From NCBI GenBank assembly GCA_025617745.1, contig CM046870.1:3911285-3975284 (forward strand): a stretch of 64,000 nt of DNA, written 5' to 3'. This DNA is from Heliocidaris erythrogramma. Its lineage: Eukaryota; Echinodermata; Echinoidea; Camarodonta; Echinometridae. Below the pieces are notes generated by a model. It saw only the letters and a list, made by a program, of their open reading frames with translations. It ran no database searches and was not told the origin of the DNA. Below, piece by piece: positions 1-11,903 of this stretch. The translations under genes and the position numbers were made by a program. The number at the start of each line of letters is the position of its first letter. Position 1 is the first letter of the stretch.

Positions 1-282
1 ACATATATAGCAATAAAGAGACGAGACAAGACGTGTGTAAAAGGAAAAAACAACAATACACACACAACATCACTAAAACATCAAGATAAAATAAGCATAC
101 TATGAACTAGTATTATACTAGCAGTTAATATCAGCCTATTGGGTTTATAGAGTAGTAGAAAAACCAGATACACATAATACATGTATGTGTATTAAGTATG
201 AATAAAAATATGTCTTAGGAAAGGTTTTGTTTATGTTCCGTTTAGACACAGGCAGAAAACCAAATACTGTACAGTTGTTATG
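1..282. other. AT-rich flank, no gene seen
   Basis: AT-rich sequence without a reading frame, RNA or repeat that I recognise. It ends at the left terminus of a MITE. Confidence 0.5.
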
Positions 283-512
283 CAGTGGCGTATCCAGGGG
301 GTGGCGCAACAGGCGCGCCCCCCTATTGGCCGTCGTAAAATTAAAAAAAAAAAATTGGAAAAAAAAAGTTGTTCATTAAAAAAGCTTCAAAATTGGTCAC
401 ATATAGGATTATTTTGCATCTCAGCCCTTCTTCAGAAGCAAGAATTTTCCAAAGGGGAGGGGGCACCCCCTCCCCCTGCCTCCCCTACTGGGGAATCCTG
501 GATACGCCCCTG
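283..512. mobile_element. hAT-like MITE
   Basis: The left end reads CAGTGGCGTATCCAGG and the right end, reverse-complemented, reads CAGGGGCGTATCCAGG, so the 230-bp segment has near-perfect terminal inverted repeats. TTATG directly borders both sides (TGTTATG if the last two element bases are counted), which looks like a target duplication. CA-G-G-GCG termini are typical of hAT non-autonomous elements. The expected 8-bp duplication is not fully clear, so the superfamily is inferred. The interior has A and G/C tracts and no transposase; the reading frames crossing it are artefacts. Confidence 0.7.
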
Positions 513-683
513 TTATGGACTTACACTGTAAGAGCTAATTTGATAATGTTTAAGATTTCTTCTAAAAGATTTAAGAGAGGAAGCTTGCTTTAGATTTAAA
601 TCAAGATGATTTCAATAGAAGGGCCCAGTTTAGATTAAGGCAAACTGAGTACGAAGAAGTGGTAAATGAAAGAAAGATGATTG

Positions 684-1295
684 TCATGTAGAATGCCTAT
701 GTATTCCATCATTCGTTGTAAGCATTGATTGTAAAACCTGAGGCAATTCATGAATTCGTACTTGATACATTAAACTGCCTAACTGGTAATAAAACAAATC
801 GTTTAGTCTCAACGATTTATTTCCAAAGAATAATATTTTAGACGGAGCTAGTCTAGGTTTTTTCAAAATTATTCTCATCACCCGTTTTTGTATAACTGAG
901 AGTCTATCCAACTGAGACTTAGTACAGTTGCCCCAAGCTAGAATGCCATAATTTATGTAGGGTAGAACCAAGGTGGAATACAACAAGAGTAATACATGAG
1001 AAAGAAACAAATATTTCAATTTGTTTATAATACCAACATTTCTAGAGAGAAATTTGTTTAGATACAGAGTCTGTGGTTTCCAAGATAACTTATTATCAAT
1101 AAGTTTTTTTCCAAATTGGAAAAGTCATGTTCATTTTCTTCCTGAAATTATCAATAAGTAAACCAAGAAACTTTAACTCCTCGACCATTTTAAATGTGGT
1201 ATTTTTAAGCATATGAGATTGAATTACTAAATAACATACAACGAGTTTTCTCCAAATTGAAAAAGTCATGTTCATTTTCTTCCTGAAAAGGATCA
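684..1295 (-). mobile_element. CR1-like LINE fragment, RT thumb/C-terminus
   Basis: Minus-strand remnant of the C-terminal part of a CR1-superfamily reverse transcriptase. The frame at 1019-684 includes LYSTLVLPYINYGILAWGN, a signature of the thumb region just after the catalytic palm, followed by a basic QKRVMRII stretch. Upstream, FLGLLIDN marks the preceding motif. The frame is broken near 1147 by a 44-bp insert copied from about 100 bp away. No catalytic ADD motif remains. The element would have reverse-transcribed its own RNA at a nicked target; this copy is dead. Confidence 0.8.
1092..1157. repeat. 44-bp templated insertion with 11-bp flanking duplication
   Basis: The 11-mer ATTATCAATAA occurs at 1092-1102 and again at 1147-1157. 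The 44 bases between them are a close copy of 1245-1289, which lies in the same LINE remnant. This is the structure expected of a templated filler insertion at a break, or of a tiny transposition-like event. It shifts the LINE reading frame. Confidence 0.75.
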
Positions 1296-1639
1296 TATCT
1301 TGGTCTCCTCGTGTCGATATCAGCAAAATATATGTCACCCGCAGGCTCTCCGACACATTCTTAATTAGTCTAGGTCTATGTTTAAGTACTTGGTATTTAA
1401 AAAAAGGAGAGACAAGTTATAGCGCACGCAAGAAATTATTCACTAACATTGTCACTATTGGTGCCCCTGGCACCGTTAGTGAGTTGTTAAAACATTACCA
1501 CTACTGCTAGCTTCTGTGCGGCCTTGAAATGTTAGGCTAACAGCGCTGTTCGTGAATTTGACTAACATTACTCTTCTGTGCGGCCACATCATCGCTATCG
1601 GTACTGTTAGTGGGCTGTTAGCGCTAACAACCTTTCTGT
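1296..1639. repeat. Intergenic, with about 62-bp tandem repeat
   Basis: No gene seen. CTTCTGTGCGGCC or a close variant recurs near 1513, 1572 and 1634, giving three degenerate units of about 62 bp that also share gttagtg/gctaac words. The repeat directly abuts the 3' end of the next LINE. Confidence 0.5.
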
Positions 1640-4522
1640 GCGGCCGGCACAGGACCATTGTGTCTAATAGTTTTTTGCGCTATGAATAGTCTGGGATTGT
1701 TCAAGTGAATATCAGAAGAATGACGAGTTGGATAGGAATGAATGCTAGAGTTTTGAGTGAAAGCATTTTGAAGAGTACTAGGTAGAGATTGTTTCGAGAA
1801 TTTAAACATACAAATAGCCGTTTGGAATACATGAATGTCATTTATTTTAAGTGTTTTGAGTTTGTAAAATAACGGATCTGTGTTTGCTAAATAGTGCGAA
1901 GACATACAAATGCGCAGCGCTTTTTTCTGGAGTAAAAGTAATGAATTGATTCTTGTTTTGTAGGAATTTCCCCATGCCAGGTTACAGTAAGATAAATACG
2001 GATAAACTAGCGCATTATACAATATAAATAAGGATTTTTGAGGTAAACTGTCTTTTAGTTTGTTTAATATACCTACTCCTCTTGACATGTTAGATGATAT
2101 ATTATCAATGTGATTTTCCACGTTAAATTGGAATCTATTAACACCCCCAAGACTTTTGTTGAATCTTTACTAGTAAGGGTAACATCGTCAATTATTATAT
2201 CGTCGTGGAAAAAATTTGCTGAACTCGCAGTCTTAAAGTGTATGAAGTTAGTTTTGCTTATATTTAACGAAAGTTTATTGCATTTAAACCAATGGGATAT
2301 ATTGATTAATTGTGTATTAATTGTTTCAATTAGTTCATTTAAATCCTTATGGGAATGAAATACATAAGTGTCAACTGCAAATAATATATATATGATAATG
2401 ATGGCGCAGAATGAACAATGTTAACATAAATTAGAAAGAGGAGTGGACCCAAAATGGATCCTTGGGGAACGCCACATTTTATAGTGGATGTTTGTGATCT
2501 ACTCTTATTATATTGAACAAATTGGGATCTATTGGAAATGTAACTTTTAAACCAAGATAGGGTATTTCCCCTTATTCCATAATGCCTAAGCTTTTGTATT
2601 AGAATTGAATGATCAATGGTATCGAATGCTTTCGAAAGGTCCATAAAAATTCCAATTGTGTGCTCCTTTTTAGAGAGAGATTTAGTAATTTTATCAATTA
2701 ATTCAAGGATTGCATAGTCAGTTGAAAGGCTCTTTCGGAATCCATATTGGTTGGGAGTAAGTACATTATTTGTAGCCAAAAAAGAATATAATCTCTTGTA
2801 GCCAATTTTTTCCAGTATTTTGGATATGCTTGACAGTAAAGAAATCGGACGATAGTTACTTATTAAAGATGGATCATCGTTTTTGTGGATGGGAATTACT
2901 TTCGCAATTTTCAGTGCATCAGGAAATATTCCCGAGGAGAGGGATAAATTAAAGATGTGAGTGAGGGGAGATTTTATGTAATAAATAATCTGTTTTAGGA
3001 GATGAACGCTTATTTCATCATGTCCACTTGATTTTGTATCATTTTATAATCGGACAATTTCTAAAATCTCATGGTCATTAGTTGGATTAAAAAACAAAGA
3101 GGCGTTGTTATTGGGAAAAATGTCCATGGTCTGTTTGAATTTTTGATGCTAAATCTGGTCCAATATTTATAAAGAAATTGTTAAAAGAATGTGCTATTTC
3201 ATCAGGGTTATTGATAACACGGTTATTATGAGTGAATTCTATTTTATGGTGAGAGTCTTTCTGGCGACCGAGTATATTATTTACATATTTCCAAAGGGAA
3301 CCCGTGTTATTTTTATTGTTTTCAGTTGTTCGTGAGAAGTATAATTTACGAGAAATGCGGATAACTGTTGTTAATTTATTAAGGTATTTAGTGTATTTTG
3401 TATGATTCTCAGTATTTGGTTGACGTAGTGATTTTTTATATAAGATATTTCTAGTATGTAATGATTTAATAATTCCTCGTGTAATCCAAGGATTTTTACT
3501 ACGGTTTTTATGTAACTTCATTTTTTGTAAAATTATGTTTTTGTTATAATAATATGAGAGCTTATTAATAAAAATTTCATAGGCTTTATTGACATCATCT
3601 TCATAGAATACGTCCTGCCATGCTTCTTCATATAAATCATGAATAAATGCATCTATATTTTGTTTTGTTTCAGCCCTTTGCATTCGAAAACTATTTTTTT
3701 TTCTCCGGTACAATTTGCTTTACTCTAGTTATCATGAATACAGGAAAATGTCATAATAGAGTACACCATTGTCTTTATTAATATGATCATTAGAGAAAAT
3801 ATTATCGATTATTGATTGTGTTGAGCTGGTAATCCTGGTTGGTTTATCGATATGTGAATGGAGAGAATGGGATGGCAAGATGTTTATAAGTTGAAGGCAG
3901 TGGTAACTGTGAGGCGTTGAAAAATCAATATTAAAGTCTCTGTATTTGTATTTGAATTTGTTTTCTGTGGAAATTTTATCAAGGCAAACGTCTATACTTT
4001 GTACAAATGATTCAGTTTTATTGTTTGGTGGTCTGTATACAACTCCAACTACTGTGTTTTTGATTTACTATCTATCACTTCTAGGAATAAGTCTTCAGCA
4101 TCTTCAATGTGTATGTCCGGTCTTAGCTTAAATTTTAAGTCTTTATGAATATAGACGGCTACCCCACCGCCTCTTCCAATCTGGCGATCTACTCGAAAGA
4201 GATCATAATTTGGAATATCATATATAGGTGGAGAATTATGATTCAACCACGTTTCCGTCAATGCGATTAGGGAAAACTGAAAATTTCTAAGGACTGACAG
4301 AAGTAAATTGAAATTATCAAAACTTTTGTTCAAGCTTCTAGTGTTTAGATGAATTAGACTAAGTCCATTTGTAGAAGTATCATTGTCTCCTGCATTTATA
4401 GAATTAAACTTAGTGTTAAAATCCTCAGTTGTATAGTAATCACTATGAATATTCAATGCCTGATTATCATTAAGGTCATCATTGTTCATTTTTTCATTTT
4501 CAGGATAAGGCTGAGAATGCAA
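1640..4522 (-). mobile_element. CR1-superfamily LINE, nearly full-length pol, degraded
   Basis: Minus-strand element with endonuclease, linker, reverse transcriptase and thumb in the right order. The endonuclease (4522-4049) shows LIHLNTRSL and LTETWL, the usual APE-type N-terminal motifs. The linker at 3713-3108 ends in FINIGPDLASKI. The RT palm at 2779-2339 has FMDLSKAFDTIDH and CGVPQGSILGPLLF. The thumb frame (2121-1640) has LAWGN. The catalytic FADD box reads FAVD (codon at 2373-2375), so the first catalytic Asp of the pair is lost. Several frameshifts and stops separate the frames. The protein would nick target DNA and copy its own RNA there; this copy cannot. Confidence 0.88.
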
Positions 4523-4900
4523 TTAAAAAGTACTGTTTAGATCTGTTTGTTTAGTTAAACGCAGACCCCATCTCCTTGTTCTATTGAGGCGACGAAACAT
4601 ATGACATTGACAATGGTACTGTGAAGATTCATACCATACTATTCCAAACCACGTATTTGTGGTATTTCGTTCTAATGGGTTGAACAAAGAATGAATAAGT
4701 GAGATGCTATAAAAACCCTGAGGCAATTGACCGGCATAGCAAGTTGAATACGTATGTTAAGAAAAAGGCCCTACATTGACCAAGGTCGAATAGCCGAAAG
4801 ACAAATTGCTTTGTATGATCCGAAGCAAAATAAAGAGTAAAACACCAATTGCATAATAGTTCACAGGAGAGCAGACTCCAAATAAATCTTTGTTGATTTT
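4523..4900. other. 5' flank of the CR1-like element
   Basis: A minus-strand frame at 4726-4523 directly precedes the endonuclease frame. It resembles no family I know and could be 5' UTR or a relic of ORF1. Nothing else is seen. Confidence 0.3.
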
Positions 4901-4919
4901 TTTTTTTTTAGAAAAAGGC

Positions 4920-6240
4920 TGAGGATGTAAGACTATTCAGAGGCGTTTTAACGTTTGAAATCTAAACACAAGCCGTTATCTCCTAAGGCGATCATCACAA
5001 TAGTTTATGAAGTAAAAAATGTAAAGCCTAGCGACCATTCTCCCAGTCAAAATTATAAAGTATATATCGCCCGCTTAGAGCCAGAAGGGCGCCAACTCAT
5101 ATGTTTTAACACAGAGTCTACGCCCCCAACACACGACATTGCAACCCGAAAAACAAATAAGAGCTTAATTTAATCAAAATCGGGCTCAGATATAGACAAT
5201 CGTAAAAAAAAAAATAAGTAGGATATTGGTCAATACAAGGTGTAATATATACCTTCGAGTTTCAAATCTAATCGGATCGTTTTACTGTTACTACATTCAT
5301 TGTGATAATCACAATAGTTTATGAAGCAAAAATGTAAAGCACCGTGACTATTCTCCCAGTCAAAATTTCAAAGTATGTATTGTAACCCGAAAAACAATTA
5401 AGAGCTTAATTTATTCGAAATCTGGCTCATATATATAGACAATCACAAACAAATAAGTAGGATACTTAAATTCTTTGAGAATGCTAAGCCAATTTAGGAA
5501 AAAAAAAATCTTTGTTTATTTCAAGAAATAATATTTTATAATGGTCGGTACCAGGTGTAGTATGTACCTTCGGGTTTCAAATCTAATCGGATCGTTTTAC
5601 TGATACTATACATTCATTGTGATAATCACAATAGTCTATGAAGCAAAAATGCAAAGCATCGCGACTATTCTCCCAGTCAAAATTTCAAAGTATGTATTGT
5701 AACCCGATAAACAATTAAGAGCTTAATTTATTCGAAATATGGCTCATATATAGACAATCACAAACAAATAAGTAGGATACTTAAATTCTTTGAGAATGCT
5801 AAGCCAATTTAGGAAAAAAAAAATCTTTGTTTATTTCAAGAAATAATATTTTATAATGGTCGGTACCAGGTGTAGTATGTACCTTCGGGTTTCAAATCTA
5901 ATCGGATCGTTTTACTGATACTATACATTCATTGTGATAATCACAATAGTCTATGAAGCAAAAATGCAAAGCATCGCGACTATTCTCCCAGTCAAAATTT
6001 CAAAGTATGGGTGTAACCCGAAAAATAGAAAAAAAAAGGTAAATCTATTCGAAAATCTGGCTCAGATATAGACAATCACAAAAAAATAAGTAGGATACTT
6101 AAATCCTTTGAAAATGCTAAGCCAATTTAGGAAAAAATAAAAAGAAGCATAAGGGGAGACACGAGGTAAATTAAAAATAATTTTCAAGTTTAAAGGGCAT
6201 GTTTGCATTGGGTGAAACGCCCCAGGAACGCCCCAGGAAG
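4920..6240. repeat. About 315-bp tandem repeat array
   Basis: Units share ATGGTCGGTACCAGGTGTAG-like and TTCGGGTTTCAAATCTAATC words. Equivalent points fall near 5226, 5541 and 5856, giving a 315-bp period; the middle copies are almost identical. The same words return once per unit in the next, longer-period block (6424, 6859), so the two blocks share ancestry. No coding potential is seen. Confidence 0.8.
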
Positions 6241-6992
6241 TGAATTTGGATACAACTACCACGCCCTGCTCATGAGCAAATACTATGCTTATTGGTTATA
6301 GCCTTAGGGAAGTATGTTGTAGAGCTGATCAGTAGCTGGATGTCCCGAGTCCTCCCTCACTGCTCGATACAAAGTTTCCCCTCAACTATCACACAATATG
6401 AGTGGACGAGAAATAATATTTTATAGTGGTCAGTACAAGGTGTAATATGTACCTTCGGGTTTCAGATCTAATCGGATCGTTTAATTATATTATACGTTCA
6501 TTGGTTTGATATATATTGACGACATTTCAAATTAATAGGATTGTTTTTATTGATACTTATCATAGGTACATTATGACCATCTTTGCTGCATACATGGTTA
6601 GCAACATTTGGAATTTATAAGTCAGTGAAATTGAAATTTATAAGTCAGTGAAATTTATAAGTCAGTGAAAATAAATTTGGATACAACTACCACGCCCTGC
6701 TCATGAGCAAATACTATGCTTAGATATTCGTTATAGCCTTAGGGAAGTATGTTGTAGAGCTGGCCAGGAGCTGGATGTCCCGTGTCCTCCCTCACTGCTC
6801 GATACAAAGCTTCCCCTCAACTATGAGTGGACGAGAAATAATATTTTATAATGGTCAGTACATACAAGGTGTAATATGTATCTTCGGGTTTCAGATCTAA
6901 TCGGATCGTTTTACAGATATTATACATTCATTGGCTTGATATATTGACGACATTTCAAATTAATAGGATTGTTTTTATTGATACTTATGATA
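6241..6992. repeat. About 430-bp derived tandem units
   Basis: AATTTGGATACAACTACC occurs at about 6242 and 6672. Each unit carries the ctgctcatgagcaaatac...ctggatgtccc segment followed by the ATGGTC-AGTACAAGGTG words of the 315-bp array. A 20-bp motif, GAAATTTATAAGTCAGTG, is itself repeated three times at about 6612-6668. The second unit is cut at about 6993 by a LINE. Confidence 0.75.
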
Positions 6993-8520
6993 GGTTCATA
7001 TGTCTTTGGTTCTCACACAAAAATCCCGCATTTATCATAAATAAACTGCAGACAGCTTTAGGTAGGATAGAAGAATGGTGCAAAACTTGGGGAATGCATA
7101 TTTCATCCCCAAAATCCGCAGCCGTTGTTTTCGTCAGAAAAAGGGTATATGATTTTGATTTAAGAATATATGATGACAAGATCCCACTTCAAAAGAGCAT
7201 AAGTTTCTAGGAGTATGGTTTGATTCGAAACTAACATGGTCAAAGCATATTAACGAAATAGTAATTAAATGTAAAAAGAGACTTAACCTCTTAAAATGCA
7301 TAGCGGGTACAAATTGGGGTCAGAAATCTGACATCTTATTTCTAGTATACAAAGGTCTAATCCGATCAGTATTGGACTATGGTTGTGAGGCATATGATGG
7401 AGCTAGTGATAATCTCAAAAAGAAGTTAGATTCAATACAATACCAAGCTCTTAAGATAATCACTGGTGCTGCACAACGAAAATCTTTGAATGCATTGCAG
7501 GTACAATGCAATGAAATCCCCTTACAACTTCGGAGAAGAATTTCTACTTACGGGCTGCAAAAGAAAACCACCCCGCAAAAAGAATATTATTGCCATGCTG
7601 GCAATACGAAACATTTACAGGGAGAAAAGGTGAAGGTCCTTTTGTAAAGAGAACAAGGAAACCAATAGATAATAATATTGAAAAACAAGAGGACTGTGTT
7701 ACAAAAAGACCCTTTTGGCAATATAAAACACCAAGTGTATCCATGGTTATTAAAGAACACATAAGCAAGAGATTTTCATCCCCAACAGAATCAAGAACAT
7801 AATGCCAACGAAATAATTACAAAGAATTGGACACATTTTTTTGAAAATCTACACAGATGCTTCCAAGTTACAAAATGGATGTGCAGGTTTAGCATTTTAC
7901 ATTCCGAAACTCAATATAAGACACAAGTTCAAAATTTGTAAAGTCAATATCATGAGGGCTGAACTAGCAGCGATCCTAATGGCTCTAGAATGGGTAGAGG
8001 AGCACCACCCAGTAACTGTAGTAATTTTATCTGATTCCAACTCAGCTTTAGAAGCCATTGCAAGTTGGCATGAAAACAGTATGATAGTTGAAATATATGA
8101 AAAATTATCGGTAATAAATAAAGTAAAGTAAAGTAATAAAGTAATATAGACACATTTGTCAATAAAAACAGACAAGAATTTTGGAGTGAAACAAGCGATT
8201 TCTATAAAATAGCATGGCAAAAGTTATGGGATACTACCGAGATAAGCAGATATCTCTACAACATTCAGCGATATGTTAAACACTCATGTACGATAAAAGG
8301 GTTTTGTCGAAAAGATGAAAGATGAAATTTTACACCAATTTCGTCTTGGAAAGTGTAGGCTTAATTATTATAATTACGAAATTAAAAGACACGATTCTGG
8401 TCTTTGTGACAATTGTGACATTTTTTAAACCATCGAACATTTTATGTTATCATGCCCTAATATGAAAGGCAGAGGAACCGTATGTATCGCAGGCTCAACA
8501 TGACATACCAATAAATTAAT
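6993..8520 (+). mobile_element. 5'-truncated LINE with RNase H domain (I/Nimb-like)
   Basis: Plus-strand 3' part of a LINE pol gene. It starts just after the RT catalytic box: WCKTWGMHISSPKSAAV, then FLGVWFDSKLTWSKHI and a thumb with RSVLDYGCEAYDGA. A frame at 7841-8131 is an RNase H domain with the D of YTDAS, the E of MRAELAAILMALEW and the D of LSDSNSAL, the acidic residues expected for this fold. Past it, near 8400-8460, LCDNCD...IEHFMLSCP is a C-x2-C-H-C knuckle with a stop inside. RNase H and the knuckle separate it from the CR1-like elements here. Several frameshifts are present. The left junction interrupts the tandem repeat. Confidence 0.85.
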
Positions 8521-8926
8521 AAACAGGAAAATTTAGAGAGGGAAAAAAGAAAAAGAAAAGAAAAAAGAAGGAAAAAAAGTAACAAGGTGAGCGTGAGCAG
8601 ATGATGCGCATACAAAGTCCTGATGTTGCAACTAAAACATGGCAGCCGACAGACTATAATTATAACAAGATATAAGACACATTATACATCAGTAACTCCC
8701 AAGTTAATACTAAAACCCCTTAGCATAATTTTTTTCTGTCTCACCCAATTCTAAGATTAAATAACTAATAAATAAGGAGTAACAAGCACAGACTAATCCT
8801 TCCTAAACTTGCACTACGCCAATAACAAAGGCCAAGGACAGTCTTTATCTCACACACAGGGCAAGGTATCAGAATCATATAACAAGAGAGCATAACGTCG
8901 CCCTCTTACAACTAGCCTGGCGTAAA
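8521..8926. other. No gene seen
   Basis: Purine-rich (aaaaagaaaa) tract to about 8580, then anonymous AT-rich sequence with no supported feature. Confidence 0.4.
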
Positions 8927-11510
8927 TCATCTAAATCGCGATGGATATCGCCAACAAACTAACAACACCAACAACAATCTCCATATGAAATCAAAACAAA
9001 TTTTTTCAACTTTTTTATAAGCCCAAATTGGTACCAATAATACAGAAGAGACATATATAAGTTTGGATAGGGCAAATACTTTCAACAATTGTATTTTACC
9101 AGTAAGGGTCAAATCACGCTGTTTACACCAGCCTAATAATCTTTTAATTTTACTTAATATTTCTTTATAATTCATCTCCTCCTTAATATTTACATCTACT
9201 GAAACATATATTCCAAGTATTTTAACAATTTCTACCTGCTTTCCCAGTGAAAACGTATTTCTTATATTTTCACGAGGACCCAACATTAATACCTTTGTTT
9301 TATTTTTGTTCACTTTTAATCCGGATAATCTCCAAAACGTATTTAACCCCTTTTCTAGAGTTTGTATTGATTCTGAATCTTTCAAAAACATAGTCATATC
9401 ATCTGCGTACAAGGTTAAATTCACTTCAAGATGTCCTATTTGTATTCCGTTTATATTTTTTTGTTTTACGAACTGCATGTACACTTCTATAAGTAAAAGA
9501 AACAAATACGGAGACAATGAATCCCCCTGACATACTCCTCTCCCAACATCAAAGTAACCCGTGGAGTGTCCACCATTCATAACACAACTAACTGCTTTAA
9601 AGTATAAAATATCAACCCACTTACGAAAATGAGGACCAAAACCATACAGACTTAATATTTTCTTCAAATATGAATGGCAAACGGAATCGAACGCTTTTTT
9701 TCAAAGACGATAGCCAACAAAAAGCAGTTTATATTAAATGTAGACGAATGGGATATAACATCGTGTATTAATCTTACTTCTTCTCCTATATTCCTTCCTT
9801 TCATATAGCCTACTTGATCTGTATGAATAACCTCATCTAAATTTTTTTAAATCCTGCTCGCTAGCATTTTAGACAATATTTTATAATCTACATTCAATAA
9901 TGAAATGGGCCTATAGTTTTCTGTCAAAAGAGGGTCTTTACCTTCTTTTTCAATTAAAGTTATAACCCCCTGTTTTTGTGACGAAGAGAGTTCCCCTTTT
10001 TGAAAGGAAGTTTTAAAAGAATCTGTGACTAATTTTCCTATCACTGGGCAGAATGTTCGATAGAATTCTACAGTCAAGCCGTCATTACCGGAGGTTTTAT
10101 TTAATTGCATCTCATTTAAAGTGGAGAAACATTCCCCCATGCTTATTTTTTCATCGCATACTTCCTTGCTACTTTCCTTTATCATTGGAATATTACTGAA
10201 AAAATATTCTCGTCCAGATTCATATCCATCTTTATGATTTGTTTCTAAATACAAACCTGAATAAAATGTTCTTTCTTTTAAAATCTGTTGTTGACATATT
10301 ATCATTTCTCCATTAGATTTTATTTAATTTTATTTAATTTTTATATAAAAGTTTTATTACTATTTACTTTTAACAATTGTTCAAAGTACTTATAGTTAAT
10401 TTCACTTTCTTCAAACCAATTAGCCCGAGATCGTACTTTCAAACCACTTAAAGCATGTCCGTATATCCCATTTAACTCCGCTCTTTTTAATTCTAACTTT
10501 TCTAGTGAATTTCTATTGCCATCTAAAGCCAAAATTTCCTCCAATTTTTGCACTTCATCCTGCAATTTACCCTTTCTGGTGCCTTAATTTTAGAGTATTT
10601 TATTGTATAATCTCGTACTTTCATTTTAACAAAATCCCATCAAAGTCTATTATATACAATTTCTTTTCTTAACACTTCTATCACGCAAGTTTTTTTTTTT
10701 CTCATGCCGTTTGTATATTCTGAATCTAAACAAAGACTGTTATTAAACTTCCAATAGGATGGTCCTCGTTTAAAAATTTCATGTGCAAGTTTTAGTTTTA
10801 GTAGCCGAATGATCGAGGGGCAACTGATGCAACGATTTTACAACCGTTCACTCGCTCTTCTAATCCACTAGTTATTATCCAGTATTCTAACCTACTTTGA
10901 ATTAAAGGATTTTTCTGTCTATACGTAAATACGTTTTTTTCTCCAAATTCTTTTTTCTTCAAATATCAATTAAATCAAATTTCCCCTTAAAATCTTCAAA
11001 TTCTAAATTAAAAATCTGTCCTATTCTCCTCCCTTTATTTGAACAATCTAAATTAAAGTCTCGAATCATGTTAAAGTCCCCTGCAAGAATTATAGGATGC
11101 CCGTCATTATTAAACTCTTCAAGACCTCTCTTTAAAGTGCGAAGAAATGCTAATTGGAGATTTTTTTTATTCATGTTTCGAAAGTAAACATTTCCCCAAC
11201 ACAAGACGGATCCCCTGAACTTCACCATCAATCAATATATATCGCCCTTCTAAATCTATTTTAGTTTTTAATACCTTAAAATGCAGTTTAGATTTAATCG
11301 ATACACAAACCCCTTTACTGTGATTGGTACCATGACTGAAAAAAACTAACCCCATCCAATTCTGCTTTCCATTTGTCTTCAACATCAATAGTACCAAATG
11401 TTTCCTGAAAAAATATTACATCTCCTCTTTGTCTACTCCAATTAATAACAGAACCTCTATTCTTTTAATCCCTTAAACCTTTAACATTTAAATACAATAT
11501 GTTCATTAAC
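8927..11510 (-). mobile_element. Tx1/L1-like LINE, degraded and lacking its C-terminus
   Basis: Minus-strand element. The endonuclease lies at about 11510-10960, with NVKGLRD and FFQETFG at its start and LAGDFNMI further in. RT begins at about 10200 with LNEMQLNKTSGNDGLTVEFY and NYRPISLLNVDYKILS. The palm frame, 9667-8927, has GRGVCQGDSLSPYLFLLLIE and the catalytic box LYADDMTMF intact. FDFIW near 8990 then runs into unrelated sequence, so the usual C-terminal third is gone. Frameshifts occur near 9700 (a run of T, in KAFDS) and 9846, with more in the endonuclease. Loss at the 3' end with the 5' end kept is the reverse of normal LINE 5' truncation. Confidence 0.88.
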
Positions 11511-11523
11511 ATTCCTCGATTAC

Positions 11524-11677
11524 CCACCATGATAGGTATTATTGTAATAATAATTCAGAATTCCGGACGGAAAAGGACATACACTTTTTGGATGATGACT
11601 AACTGATTCGGTACAAATTGCCTTTAATATGTCACATGTGCACCTTCCACCTAAGCCCGATATACATAAATTCACAC
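11524..11677 (-). CDS. Candidate exon, Cys-rich extracellular loop
   Basis: Minus-strand open segment bounded by a plausible acceptor (TTGAGTATTACAG) and donor (GG|GTAATC). It encodes about 51 residues, beginning VNLCISGLGGRCTCDILKA, with five cysteines and an N-N-T glycosylation sequon near the end. It starts in the phase that the next candidate exon upstream (11903-11820) leaves, so the two would join in frame. Together they resemble a membrane helix followed by an extracellular loop of a tetraspan-type protein, but I recognise no family. It could also be chance frame next to the LINE 5' end. Confidence 0.3.
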
Positions 11678-11819
11678 CTGTAATACTCAAATAAGATAAA
11701 GCTACAAATAATACCATAACCACTAACCATCAATATTAGACTCCACAACCCTTAATCTATCAATTTAACTTACCCTTTTATTTCAATTAAGCTCAATCAT
11801 TAACATGGCTAATTCATAC

Positions 11820-11903
11820 TCGTAATGGAAAATCCATATAGTGCAATGTAGGAGCCCAAGACTCCTGAGGCAGTTATTAACATAGAAAAGACCATCTCTG
11901 CAC
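11820..11903 (-). CDS. Candidate exon, transmembrane segment
   Basis: 84-bp minus-strand segment after a pyrimidine-leaning acceptor (TTTGACTTCAG) and before donor A|GTATGA. It encodes a hydrophobic stretch with small residues, AEMVFSMLITASGVLGSYIA, typical of a membrane helix. Both ends are phase 1. It would splice to 11677-11524. No start exon, stop exon or promoter was found. Confidence 0.3.

Noticed and set aside
5000-6000. CRISPR or operon-like repeats in the 315-bp array
   Set aside because: The repeats are long head-to-tail satellite units in a eukaryotic genome.
6993-8520. Retroviral or LTR-element pol because of the RNase H domain
   Set aside because: The thumb motifs (FLGVWFDSKLTW, RSVLDYGCEAY) and the RNase H followed by a C-terminal knuckle are of LINE type, and there is no protease, integrase or LTR.
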